This document shows, one piece after another, positions 1 to 10,876 of a stretch of DNA of 64,000 bases. Numbering within the stretch: position 1 is the stretch's first letter; each line of letters begins with the position of its first letter. Made by a program: the position numbers and the translations under genes. Origin of the DNA: Whalleya microplaca (lineage: Eukaryota; Ascomycota; Sordariomycetes; Xylariales; Xylariaceae); contig MU385746.1 in the NCBI GenBank assembly GCA_022497155.1, forward strand, positions 248,001 through 312,000, written 5' to 3'. The notes under the pieces were generated by a model, which was not told the DNA's origin, searched no databases, and saw only the letters and a list, made by a program, of their open reading frames with translations.

Positions 1-943
1 ACATAGGGCTGACATCGTCCCGGTCAAAGAAGCCTTCATCCTCACATCGGGTAGGATATCTAACATGGAGGTGATGCGGTGATGATCATTGCGATGTTTA
101 CATCAATTCTTTCTTCTAGTCTTTGATTCTAACATGAGTTGGATGTTATGCCATGGATTAGGAGACTTAGAGACCACAATCAATGGAAAAGATACCTGGG
201 CCGTTGCTAAGGTATAAGATACATGGCTTCATGTCCTTTAAAATTCAAGTACGCTTTATTAACTACATCTGATACATAAGACCATGATGTTTTGATATAA
301 ATATTTCCCTTCAATATGAGATACATAGAGCGTGCTGGGTAACCTTCGTCTACTATACCCAAATATATAACAAGAGCATAGAAATTTTTATTGTGGATGA
401 GTTACCATGCTAACAGACCTAATAGGATGATTACCTAGTCATTATAGTGGCGATAATGTTATGGAAACAGAAAAATATATATTCATAAGTTGTAGCAGAT
501 AGATAATCAATCTAGGCGACCTTGAAGGAGATTTAGCTACACATAGACAATCGTGTGGAGCGTATTAGCTATCTCACGTTAACAATAAAAGGCTTAGATT
601 CTAAGAGAATTGATTATGGGAGTGGAAATCAGAGGATGAATAATTCGTGGAGTAGCGTGTTGACTTATCATACCGAATTTCATTACATTAAACAGGATGA
701 TGGAGTTCACCTATTAATTTTTTGATTTCACAGTGTATGTATTAAATGCTACTGGTCACTTGTTCAATAGTAGATTGATGTTTATTTGCAGCAGAACTTT
801 TGTATTGTCTCCTCATCTTTACATCTATAATCCATGGAGTCAACAACCACCAACAGATCCCTTTTCATGTTGCATCAATTGCTTCGACGAAATTCCAAGC
901 CCATTTTCTCTACCCATCCACGCATTGCTGATGTTGCTCGCAC
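1..943. other. No gene seen (left edge)
   Basis: AT-rich sequence downstream of the UDP-GlcNAc pyrophosphorylase gene. Only short frames without an ATG-based or domain-bearing product are present. I see no RNA gene or repeat structure. Confidence 0.5.
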
Positions 944-2556
944 CTAAATCGTAAGCGTTTCAATCGTCTGCCCCTTGAAACTCTCCAAACCCTCACCGCC
1001 CTACATGATATGGTTAGAGAGACAAACTTAAGCTCACAGGGTTCGTGAAGACTTACATAGCTTGTGAGGGGCGAAACCTCCAGACCGCCATCGACGTCCC
1101 CATTCTTCACAGTCGCGCCGGCGGCCTCGACCCAGCGGCGGCCCTGGGCTTTGGTGTGTCTGCGGCTGGTGGTGGGGCCGTCCTCGGGCTCCTTGACGAA
1201 CGCGCCGTCGGCGTTCCGCTCCGGGTCGGCGTTTTTGAGGGGCGAGAACTCCTCCTCGCGCCGGACCTCGAGGCAGGCGAACTCGCTGAGCTGCAGCTCG
1301 CGGAAGACGTCGAAGACGAACTGCTCCAGCTTGATGCCGTTGGGCTTCTCGGGCTTGACGGCCGCGCCCGTCTCCGTGTCGATGCACGGGATCTTCTTGC
1401 GCGCCACGTGGTCCTCGAGCGCGAACTTCTGCTTCAGGTAGTCGATCGAGTAGTAGTGGTTGACGATGTTGGCGGCGCGGAACTTCAGCACGCCTGCCTG
1501 GTTGGGGTCCTGGGCCTCGGCCGTGGCCTTGTCGATCTCGGAATACTCGACCACGTCGGGTCGGCCATTCTTCTGGATGATGAGACCCACGGATTCGTGT
1601 GCGTTGCGCTTCCGGACGACCTTGGTGGCTATCTTCACGTTCTTGGAAGCGGAGAACCCGATGAAGATGGGGTCGGCCACCTTAGCTAAGCAGTTATCCA
1701 CACAGTAGGCGTGGATATGCTGAATTCCCCGTCGCTCCATGTCTTTGAGGACGGTGGTCTCCTGACCCGGGTTGACAGGGTCTGCAATTTTCGCCTCTTG
1801 TAAGGCCTTGTAGATTCCGCCATTACCGTCAGGGGCAACAGCAACTTTACTCTTACTCTCCAACATGATCTTCCCTTCGTTGGAAATACAAGGCAGCACG
1901 AACTGCTCGAAAATAGCAACATTTGCCGGGTCTAGCCCGAAGTACGGCTTACCCTTGGCACGTCTCTCGTTCTCTTCGTCGCTCAGTGAGTCTACTGGTT
2001 CTTTCTTGAAGAAGCGTTCCGTGGGCCCCCGGGTTGGGCCGCTGGTCATGACATACCAGGGAATCACAGCATTACCTGAACCCTTTCTCTTCTCGGATGC
2101 CAGCTGCTGGATCTTGAGAATGCGTTCAGCTTGGATCTGGAAAAGCGGCTTTCCCGAGGGGAGCTTTATGTCATAGCATCCTTTGGGAGCCTTGCTGCCC
2201 AGCCGCGTTCCTTGACCTCCAGCCATAAGAATGACGGCAACTTTTCCCTGAGCAATGAGATCTAGACCCGACTCATACCAGTTGTTCAGGTCCTCAGGGT
2301 TCGAGTCGAGAATACTGGCGGTGGCAGACCGGGGCAAGGGTTCGACGACGGAGGGCTTTCCATCATCCTTGGGCGGGTTTAAGGCGCGGTCAGCACGCTT
2401 GTTTATCTCGGCGGGGTCGAATTGCTGTAGCTGCAGGAATAGAGATTTCTTCTCGGCATCACTGAGGGAATCGTAGAGCTTAAAGACGTGACCCTGGCTG
2501 GCATCGGCGTACTTTTGCTTCAAAGCTGCCACGTTCTCAGGAGTAAACTCGGCCAT
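944..2556 (-). CDS. UAP1: UDP-N-acetylglucosamine pyrophosphorylase
   Basis: This enzyme makes UDP-GlcNAc from UTP and GlcNAc-1-phosphate, the cytosolic precursor for chitin, N-glycans and GPI anchors. The model has two exons: 1057-2556 and 944-1000. The 56-nt intron (1001-1056) starts GTAAGT and ends ATGTAG. Reading through the intron instead gives a long tail unlike the family. The spliced product is 518 residues, normal for fungal Uap1/Qri1. The nucleotide-binding motif [16 protein letters not shown] lies at about residues 111-126. It is followed by the family segment around [16 protein letters not shown] and the uridine-site region near [12 protein letters not shown]. The C terminus after splicing is [10 protein letters not shown] plus a short tail, as expected. 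The start is the first ATG of the frame ([10 protein letters not shown]). It is transcribed away from the TDG-type glycosylase gene across 1.2 kb. Confidence 0.96.
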
Positions 2557-3763
2557 GGTGGTGATCTGACCGAGTGAGCGACTAAGAGGGGAAGGACAGT
2601 ATCAACAGCTCCAGAAAGCCAAGAGCAACCAGAAATCACCAATTCAGTTTTGAAGAGAAAGCTTAGGGAAGTCACGGCTTTTTAGTACTGAATATCTAGG
2701 AGCAATGAGGCTTTCTAAGGTGAAGAAAGATGGGCAAAGCAGCAGTTGGAAATAGACCAGCTCATATGTTGTTGGAGGGGCAGAAGCTGATCAAGTGGGG
2801 GGAATCCAAGGGGGGGTAACCTAGTGATATTTTAGGGGTTTTTTTGCAGCTCTGCAGCTTCAGCTTAGCTGTGCCCCGCCATCGGTAGAAGGCCATAGGT
2901 AGACAGACGCGCCACCATCTCACGTAAATTGGATCCTTTATTGCACCGCCTCTCGTGAAACTGACATAACATGCTTCTCACCGCTTACACGAGCCATGCG
3001 GCGACAATGCCACCTCCTATTCGCCGACGAGTTGAGGGTGGGGTTTTATCCGTCTGGGAATCTGGAGAATTCAGAGAGTAGAATTCGTGTCTTATAACAT
3101 TACTTGCTGAAAATACAACGTCGTGATCAGGTTACATTGGGGATTTTCCCGATATGAAATGGACATCCAACCATTCAACCCGCATAAACTGCCTGGCAGC
3201 CTGGATAATCTATATCTGACCCGATCTGCAACGCTCACTTGTGCCACCATCTGTTCCCTTCCCGCATTTATCCCTGTCAGCCTGCCATTTATATGCGGCA
3301 CTTGAGACGTAATACGAATGTTGGGTTCCAATTAATAACACGAGAATCGAACTTATTGATTTCATATGTACAGTTCAGCTTCATCATTTTTCGATGCTCG
3401 AGATTACATAAGGTTTCCTTCGGGAGTGTCCGTGCTGCAGGTAATACATATGTATTAGGTAATTCAGCAACTTCGTAAGTTGCGTAGTTACCATTACATA
3501 AGCGCGGTTATTTAATGGAGAAAGTCTAGACCCTTGACGGTTGACTCCGTCTGGGTGGCAACCAATAGAATTCGACAAGGCGACAACATGCATCCGCCAG
3601 GCTGAAGCTCTACAGATTGACTTGGGAATATTGGTTTTTTCACTGTACATTTCTTTCAGTAGTGCAGCCATTGATATTCCGTATTCTCAGAAGGACCTTC
3701 ATCTCTCTCACCTGTCGACAGCATTTCAATCACTCGAGCTTGCCACAGAATTCGAACGCCACA
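2557..3763. other. Divergent intergenic region, no gene seen
   Basis: About 1.2 kb separates the divergent pyrophosphorylase and DNA-glycosylase genes, so it should hold both promoters. Homopolymeric G and T runs occur near 2796-2850. The frame that enters the glycosylase gene is open from 3617 but has no ATG until 3764, so 3617-3763 is treated as 5' leader. No domain-bearing ORF was found. Confidence 0.5.
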
Positions 3764-4795
3764 ATGGGAACAGACAACAACGAAGAGGCTATAACAACGG
3801 AGGAAACTCTTGCTAAAGAGCCCAGCTTCAAAGGCCGTCTTCAGCTGGAGGAATTCATGTTCGCGGATACCACAAGCAAGGCTGCAGTGTCGGGGACCCG
3901 GCGTAGTTTGCGGCTATCTCAACCTACCGCCTCACCCTCACACTCACACTTACCCTCAACTCAAGAACTGCCCTCAGAATCACCATCCAGACCCAACAAG
4001 CGCAAAAAGCCCACCAGCACCAGCAAAGACCTCTCCCCAACTCCCACAACCACGCCCACAACCCCATCTCCCAAGAAGAAAAAACCCCGCCGACCAGCCC
4101 CCTCCTACGCCCCTCCCTCAACCTACGCGCACCTGCCCCACCTCCCCGACGCCATCGCTCCCAACCTGCTGATCCTCTTCATCGGGCTGAACCCCGGCGT
4201 GCAGACGGCGCGGACGGGACACGCGTACGCGCACCCGTCGAACCTCTTCTGGAAACTCCTCTACAGCTCCGGGATCACGCCCGTCCCCTGCACCGCCACC
4301 GAGGACCGCGGGTTACCCGAGCGCTTCGCGCTGGGCCTCACTAACATCGTGGCGCGGCCGTCGCGCAGCGGCGCCGAGCTGAGCGCGGCGGAGATGGACG
4401 CGGGGGTTGGCGCGCTGGAGGCGAAGTGTGCGCGCTGGCGGCCCGAGGTCGCGTGTGTGGTCGGGAAGAGCATCTGGGAGAGCATTTTTCGGGTTAGGAG
4501 GGGGAGGAAGTTGGGGAGGGGGGAGTTTGCGTATGGGTGGCAGGAGGATCGCCTGGGGGTGGTTGGGGATGGGGATGGGGATGGGGATGGGGAGGAGAAG
4601 GAGGGATGGGAGGGCTCGAGGGTCTTCGTCGCTTCGAGCACGAGTGGGTTGGCGGCTACCCTGAGGCCCGAGGAGAAGGAGAGGATATGGAAGGTGCTGG
4701 GGGATTGGTGTGTTGAGAGAAGGAAGGAGAGGGAGAGGGAGAAGGAGAAGGGGGATGTTGATAAGTCATCGAATGAGGCATTGGAAGGGATTTGA
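3764..4795 (+). CDS. G/T(U) mismatch-specific DNA glycosylase (TDG/Mug family)
   Basis: A base-excision-repair glycosylase that removes uracil or thymine opposite guanine in the nucleus. The 343-residue single-exon product has a disordered, Ser/Pro/Lys-rich N-terminal half (about residues 45-125, with basic KRKK and KKKKPRR clusters that could be nuclear localisation signals). The Mug/TDG fold follows. The active-site motif GLNPG is at residues 141-145, with N143 as the expected catalytic Asn. It continues through HAYAHPSNLFWKLLYSSG and the conserved NIVARPSRSGAELS segment. The C-terminal minor-groove element reads VFVASSTSGLAA. An acidic (GD)n run encoded by tandem GGGGAT units near 4566-4597 is a lineage-specific insertion. 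The frame is open upstream to 3617 but lacks an earlier ATG. Confidence 0.93.
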   Translation: MGTDNNEEAITTEETLAKEPSFKGRLQLEEFMFADTTSKAAVSGTRRSLRLSQPTASPSHSHLPSTQELPSESPSRPNKRKKPTSTSKDLSPTPTTTPTTPSPKKKKPRRPAPSYAPPSTYAHLPHLPDAIAPNLLILFIGLNPGVQTARTGHAYAHPSNLFWKLLYSSGITPVPCTATEDRGLPERFALGLTNIVARPSRSGAELSAAEMDAGVGALEAKCARWRPEVACVVGKSIWESIFRVRRGRKLGRGEFAYGWQEDRLGVVGDGDGDGDGEEKEGWEGSRVFVASSTSGLAATLRPEEKERIWKVLGDWCVERRKEREREKEKGDVDKSSNEALEGI

Positions 4796-5374
4796 CGAAG
4801 AGATTTATATAGATCTCAATTGCTAGGGGTTAGCATGAGCACCGATATGGTAGTAATGCTTCTCCTTGCATACACTATATGCTAATTGTCCATTGACACA
4901 ATAATTTGAGTGGCTAAGTCTACTGTCATGATAAAATCCATTAGATAAGATCCTTCTCGCGGATATCCCGTCGTATTAAAATGTCAGCGTGAGTTCACTG
5001 ATCCGAATCAGTGGCAATTTTAGGTCATATCACGTATGGTCGAGGATATTTCCAAACACATGTATTTCGAAAACATGCAAGAATGAAACGAGGATTACTG
5101 CATTCATCTTGGAAGAGCCCTTCCCGGTGATTGTCACCATCTCCATCTCTATAGTCTATAGAATACCTTTGAAGTTCACAATGAGGCCCTTTCTTTAATA
5201 CTAAAAAGCATGGCCCAACCCAAAAACGCCCTTAGGATATCAGTTGAACCCATAACTCCCGTCGTCCGAGTCATTTAGCGAGCGTAAAGTCGTATAATAC
5301 AGAGTCCAGGAATGCGAATATGTATGTACAGCGCAGGAAAAGCGAAACCGTCCAGGACCGGCTGAATATGCGAA
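4796..5374. other. Intergenic, convergent 3' ends
   Basis: AT-rich spacer between the convergent glycosylase and glycine-rich protein genes. No convincing gene or repeat is seen. Confidence 0.5.
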
Positions 5375-6354
5375 TTATGCCAGGAAAGCAAGGACAGCCA
5401 CAGTCGTGATGAGAGGCCACCAACCCACGGCTCGGGCGACTTCCAGCATTCCACTGGCTTCGTTAGGGTTGTCGGTACCGCCGGAGGACGTTGTGCCGTT
5501 GGGCAGGGTGCCCAGGAGATAGATGGTGGTCTCGTTCGTGGTGTCGTTGTCGGCGACAGTGACGATGGACTTGTTCAGGTTCGCATAGCTGCCATCGCCG
5601 ATGATCTCGTTGAAGTAGGTCTGGTTGCCGTTGTCGTCGCAGCCGCATTCCTCGTAGTAGTCGCACAGGCAGGTGACGGGCTTCGTCTCGTTCGTGTTCG
5701 TCGTCCTGTTGTGGAAGTAGTACGGGTGCGTGTACGGGTATATGTAGGCGCCGTATGCGAAGCTAGCACCGACGAATCCGATATATCCCAGTGCGGCGCC
5801 GGCGACCACGAAGGGTACGATACCGCTGGGACTGGGGGAGCCGGACTTGTAGGGTTGTTTCGCCCCGCCGCCGTAGTAAGTCCCGCCTCCATAGCCAGGT
5901 CGGACACCACTTCCAGTCGTAGTAGAACCGCCAGTATTCGATCCCGAGCCTCTGCGCAACAAATTAGCAAATATTCAAAGTGGCGTATATGTGGATGGTT
6001 GGGCGAAAACATACCCTTTACCGCCACTGGAACTGCCAGAGCTGCCAGATGATCCGCCTGGTAACCTGTTAGTTGATTCTAGCTTCATGATATAAGGTCG
6101 CTGGTCTTCATACCACGACCCCCAGACGAACCTGAGGAACCTGACGAACCACCGCTACTTCCACCGCCTCTGCCACCTCCGCCGCCTCCGCCCTTACGCT
6201 TCCATAGATCCTCGCTCGCGGATAGCTCCGGATTTCGTGATTCTGGTTGTTGCGACGGCGTATCCAATGCAAGGTTGCCGTCGCCGGAAACAGCGGTCGC
6301 GCTGATGCTCTGGCTGAATGCGGTGAGACAGACTAGAATCTGCGCGGGCCTCAT
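5375..6354 (-). CDS. Glycine-rich secreted protein, probable GPI-anchored, with a CxC cysteine cluster
   Basis: The three-exon model is 6114-6354, 6015-6057 and 5375-5951, with phases that fit (286 residues). Residues 1-19 (MRPAQILVCLTAFSQSISA) look like a cleavable signal peptide. A dibasic KR in EDLWKRKGGGG is a possible Kex2-type site and is followed by a long Gly/Ser tract. A hydrophobic segment (IVPFVVAGAALGYIGFVGAS) comes next. After it is a cysteine cluster with the pattern CLCDYYEECGCDDNG, then several N-glycosylation sequons (NRT, NET, NKS, NDT, NGT). The last 17 residues (GWWPLITTVAVLAFLA) form a GPI-attachment-like hydrophobic tail. The arrangement recalls fungal glycine-rich proteins annotated with DUF7732, but I am unsure of that assignment. 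It is likely a cell-surface protein of unknown function. Confidence 0.8.
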
Positions 6355-7976
6355 TATGATTGATTAAGGTAGTGTAAAAATAATAATAATAGTAGTAGTA
6401 ATAAGTATGCAATCGCAAGAAGCGAGAACTATTGATGATCCTTGACCAGCTGAGATGTGGAACTGAGGAGTTCAATTGAGATCAGGCTCGTAGTAGGGTA
6501 TTTATCCGTAGGCGGTAGGATTACTGTACAAAGTCAGATGGATTGAGTAGTTGATTGAGATATATGTAGTGAATCATCAACTATTTGCCGCTTGCGGGAG
6601 TTATCTAACAAGTCCTTGGTATGCCAAGGACCGCCAAGCGCTGGAAGGGACGTGTGATAATACTCCTGGTCGCAGTTTTCGTTTAACAACCTTGGTAGTC
6701 TGTTAGGTAGCTGTGGCCAATTCCCCAAGACCCAATTGCTCAATGCCCGGCGCCAGCTGCTCCGCTAACCAGATGACATCTGACTGTACAAAAAATGTAA
6801 TTGCAAACCTTAAGAGAGTTGGGCGGACTCGTACAGTCTACAGGACGTGACTGTGTCCAGTGATTGCTTGCCACATCCAGTTCCGGTAGTCGCAATAATG
6901 GATGTTATGCGACTTGAGTGGAACCCACCAAATTACCATGTACATAACAAACTTTAATGTTTGGGCCAATGCGCCAGGGATCCCCAGACGTCATGATATC
7001 TTAAGACATTTAAGGTGAGGGTACCTACATACATAGATGCATAACGCCATGTCGATCCAGGGTCCCGGAGAGCACATGCACCTAAACAGATTAGTTACAT
7101 AGGTACATACCATGCAGGTGGCTGACTGCTGACAGTTCCATTAGGTACATGTATATCCCAACAGGGTTACATTCTTCCAGCAAAGAGGCTGAGCCGATAG
7201 CAATTCGGACCCTTATTTGAGAATCTGATGTGCGGAGTCTGGGAGCTGAATGGCTTAGTGAAATATGTATGTCTAATACGCAGTAAACCTCGCCTCTCTA
7301 CTAATAAAAGGTAGGCTGATGCATTTGTTTAGTAGAGTGGCAGATTGGGGAATGGTGTTCCGGGATAGTGTCACTTCCCCACTCCAACGATACCTTATAA
7401 GGTAGATCTACTACCTATATTAGGTGTTCTATGTACATGTATAAGCCCCACTCGTCGTTGGCGAACCGACCAATGGTTCTCACCTCGGAAGGCGATTTTA
7501 ATCTTGCGACGATGGCTATCATTTTCTGCTGATAGGACATTCCCCATTTACGTTATGTCATTCAACACCACCCATAAGGCTGTGTTGTACACTATGATAG
7601 AGCTACTCGAGGGTACATTTCCTTGATTTTGGAGGCCCTTTCATCAGTCAGTCATTTTGGACTTTTGGCTACCACCCAACCACCAACAGAGGTTGGATAC
7701 CAACAATCAATCTTGCTTTCAGCGTTACACGGCATTCCCGCGTTTTACACCAACGCCACCCGCATGATACCTTTACCTGCAATCGAGCTAACAGGCAGAA
7801 CACCTGGGCAGGCTATGCACACCTACCTATCAGATGCACTGCCTAACCTTGTCTCATCGAGTTCATTTGACTAGATGACAGTTACTGCCACGTGGATACA
7901 CCTTGTCTAGCCTTATCAAAAGCCACATCTTGACTTCAAGGGTCTTTGTACACTTTCATCTTCTGCAAGGCGCAAC
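6355..7976. other. Long intergenic region, no gene seen
   Basis: 1.6 kb without a supportable gene. It holds a (TA/AGT) microsatellite at 6375-6405 and several short frames, none starting with ATG and showing a recognisable product. It includes the promoters of the flanking divergent genes. Confidence 0.45.
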
Positions 7977-9243
7977 ATGGCAGATGCCGGAGGATCTGAT
8001 AGGTCACTATTAGAGAGGCTGAATGCGCTCAAGCCCAGCACTGTCACCCTCGATCCAGCGTCAAAGTAAGGTATCCTCACGACTTACCGTGAAATCTACT
8101 AGTTCTCCTTTCTTCCAGTGTTCTAGGTTTGCTGAGCATATTGTCAGATCTGATCTTGCATCGACCATAGAACCGGTCAAGCCACTGTCAAGAGAAGATG
8201 CTCTCTCGGAGAGACTAAAGAGTCTTCGGAGTCAGTCCGATACCAAGTTTACTGCCACTTCTAGCTCATATACAAATCGGGAAGCTAGCGGTAATATCGC
8301 CCTGCCGTCTACCATCCAATCAGCACAGCCTCACACCAGCCCCGAAGGTTCATTAGACTCCGGGTTAGGCGCACCACGGGTCCCCACAGATCATAGTGTT
8401 GTTGATGATGTCGATCCACTTCTCCACACTGATGATCAGACACTCGAAGAACTGCTGGCAGATCTTGGGTCTGACGAGCAGTGGCTCGATGAAGTCGCCG
8501 CTGAAGAGGAAGAGCATCAGAGAGTTAGCGCGCTTCTGGAAGAGCTTGGAAAAGACTCCAAGGCTGAACCTAGTCAAGAACCTAATCATGACGTTGACGA
8601 GGACAGCAATGATGACTCCGAGCATGGTTATATGACCCGCGAGGCCGACGATGTTCTCACACGGGCTATCGACGAGGCAGAATGGGAAAAGGCCAAGGAG
8701 CCTCCTCAGCCCAAACCTACCTCGCCGTCTCAAATTCACGAGGCAAAGTCAAATCCTCAAGGCAATGCAACTAACCAGCCAGCGGCATCGCAACACGATG
8801 CCAACGAAAGTGATCCTTTCAGCTTGCCCGCCGTGCCTTCAGACCTCCAAGACCAAACTGATCTCTCAGAATCGTCCCAAGAGGAGGCCGACTTCGCAGC
8901 ATCCATAGCCTCGCGCATGGCGGCCCTCAAAGTCTCCACGCCTCCCGGCCCTGCCTTACCCTCCGCGCCAGACTCCGAGGTCGACGCCCTGGGACTCCCC
9001 GTCGCGCCCACGTTCACGCCGGCCGACCGGCCAGCCCCGGGGCTGGCCAAGCGCGCAGGCTACACGGACGAGGACCAGAAGACCTGGTGCATCGTCTGCC
9101 TCGAGGACGGCGCGGTCCGCTGTCTGGGCTGCGACGGCGACGTCTACTGCGCGCGCTGCTGGAAGGAGATGCACGTCGGCCCGCGGGCTGGCTATGACGA
9201 GCGAGGACATCGCTGGGAGACTTTCGTGAAAGGACGATCGTAA
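7977..9243 (+). CDS. ANCHR/ZFYVE19-like B-box-type zinc-finger protein
   Basis: The two-exon model is 7977-8065 and 8127-9243. The intron starts GTAAGG. The acceptor at TTCTAG (8126) is the only nearby AG that keeps the phase, and gives 401 residues. The C-terminal 50 residues hold a Cys-rich module with the order WCIVCLEDGAVRCLGCDGD, then VYCARCWKEMH, ending in a conserved HRWETF. This matches the zinc finger at the C terminus of animal abscission/NoCut checkpoint regulator (ZFYVE19). The middle is acidic, with LEELLADLGSDEQWLDEV and RVSALLEELGKD helices that could bind ESCRT-type partners. The role in cytokinesis or ESCRT-III control is inferred from homology only. The start MADAGGSDRSLLERLNALK is typical of the fungal family. 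Confidence 0.85.
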
Positions 9244-10593
9244 TTGGTCGTCTCCTTCCAGATGTAGAAATACGCAGTATAGGTAGTAAATGCAATCTGG
9301 CTCGTTATCTAAACTTGTTGTAGGAAGGATTGTCGAAAGCGATGCTTTAGCGATGTGCTCCGCCACGCGGGTCCCTACCATTGCACTTCCGGTACGGTTT
9401 ACATATGGTGATTTTCCTACATTAATCTTTGAGATACGGGACTCCATAAAAATCCTGCGAGGCACTGCGGTCGTGAGCCGCCTTTCGCATTGTAGGAATG
9501 CGGGTCATAAAAAAATCGTTATTTGAAGTCGTGCTTGGCATTCGCGTAGTAAGCAGTCCAAAATATGCCTTGCGCGATGGGTATTAAGAAGTTTGAGGAT
9601 TTGGAGGCCTCCTATACAGCAAGAGTGAACATGACGACCATTACAATTATCCGGCGCGCAGTTGTGCACTTATTAATTACACTAGTACTATAATTTTTAC
9701 TAATTAGTCAGCTATAAACTGTACTAGACTTTTGGTTACATTGCATTTACCACATCTAGTTTGTTAAGTAAGCCTCATTATTTAGTAGAGCTTGTTATAG
9801 ATCATGTAATTATATAGTAAGCGGAGTTTACTTATATTTATGATACACCTATTGCCTCTGGGCAGTCAGCTGTTATGGCAAATAATACCATGGCCTAATG
9901 GCACCTTGAAATTTATCAGATGAACATATTACATATCTAGATTACGTTATAGTCATATTTGTTGTGCGTTAACATTATGGAGATCGGAGGACCCTCATAG
10001 TCTACAACAGTCGCAGTTTGGTCACACATCTCAACTCTATTTGAATTCTAATAGATGTACTGCTGTAAACTGTGTATATCATTCCCGACGGTCGTTATAA
10101 ATAAAATTACCCTTATGACAGTAAATAAAGCTAACATTATTACTATTAAGACGAAACAGTATGTGAACGGACTATATCAGGGAAGATGGTGAAAAGCTAT
10201 GATTAGGCGTAATCATGAGGAACTCGAGAAAATTTAAAATTAGCAATGTTTCAAGCAAATAACTCTTCCTTCCCTCCTGGTAACGTACCTTCAAACCACC
10301 AACTGTAGACCAATAATTCGAAGCTAAGAAAAATATTTCTAGGCATATAGCTTGCTCTCCATAGTTTAAAGCTATAAAGGCTGTCTGTCGGTAAATGTGA
10401 GAACGCAAAAGATGTATAAAGGGGCGATTGAAGGGATTCACAGGTATCGATACCTATGAATACATATAGCTAGAAACCAATGATGAGCCATAACAGGTGG
10501 TGTAACCACCTATATATCCCTAGATTAGGATATCAGATGTTGGTTTAAACTCCGGTTTCCTTGTGGAACGATTTGGCGCAAGGGATGCTAGGC
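9244..10593. other. Intergenic, AT-rich, no gene seen
   Basis: The stretch 9650-10150 is TpA-rich and could be an old, decayed repeat, but no termini or coding motifs are visible. Short frames lack support. Confidence 0.4.
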
Positions 10594-10741
10594 AAGGTTG
10601 TAATCCACTCCACATGAGGTTCTCGTGGAGTGGAAACAGGGCTGGCACGTTGCACACTACAGTACGTGCACGCGTGCACGGTACATATAGTGGTCTTTTG
10701 TCCACGAGAGGCTCTCGTGGAGTGGAGTGGATTACAACCTT
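10594..10741. repeat. 148-bp inverted-repeat element (MITE-like hairpin)
   Basis: The ends are a perfect 20-bp inverted repeat: AAGGTTGTAATCCACTCCAC at 10594-10613 and its complement at 10722-10741. Inner copies of CTCGTGGA extend the pairing imperfectly. The centre holds a 16-bp perfect palindrome, CGTGCACGCGTGCACG (10665-10680). It lies 136 bp before the ATG of the iminopeptidase gene, so it sits in the promoter or 5' leader. No clear target-site duplication was found. Confidence 0.75.
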
Positions 10742-10876
10742 GATGTCATTGCTAGGTCTGTGCCGCGCCGTTACAGCGGCATGTACAACACAACATCCGC
10801 TCTTGCTCTGCCACCCTCCTACTTCGCCACTCCGCTTCATGTCTTCTTTCTTCCTGGCTTACCTTACCACTACGCA

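Noticed and set aside
1045..1689. Long plus-strand frame opposite UAP1
   Set aside because: A GC-rich antisense shadow of a conserved coding exon with no family resemblance.
4566..4597. GGGGAT tandem repeat as a possible minisatellite element
   Set aside because: It is in frame and encodes a Gly-Asp run of the DNA glycosylase, so it is coding low complexity.
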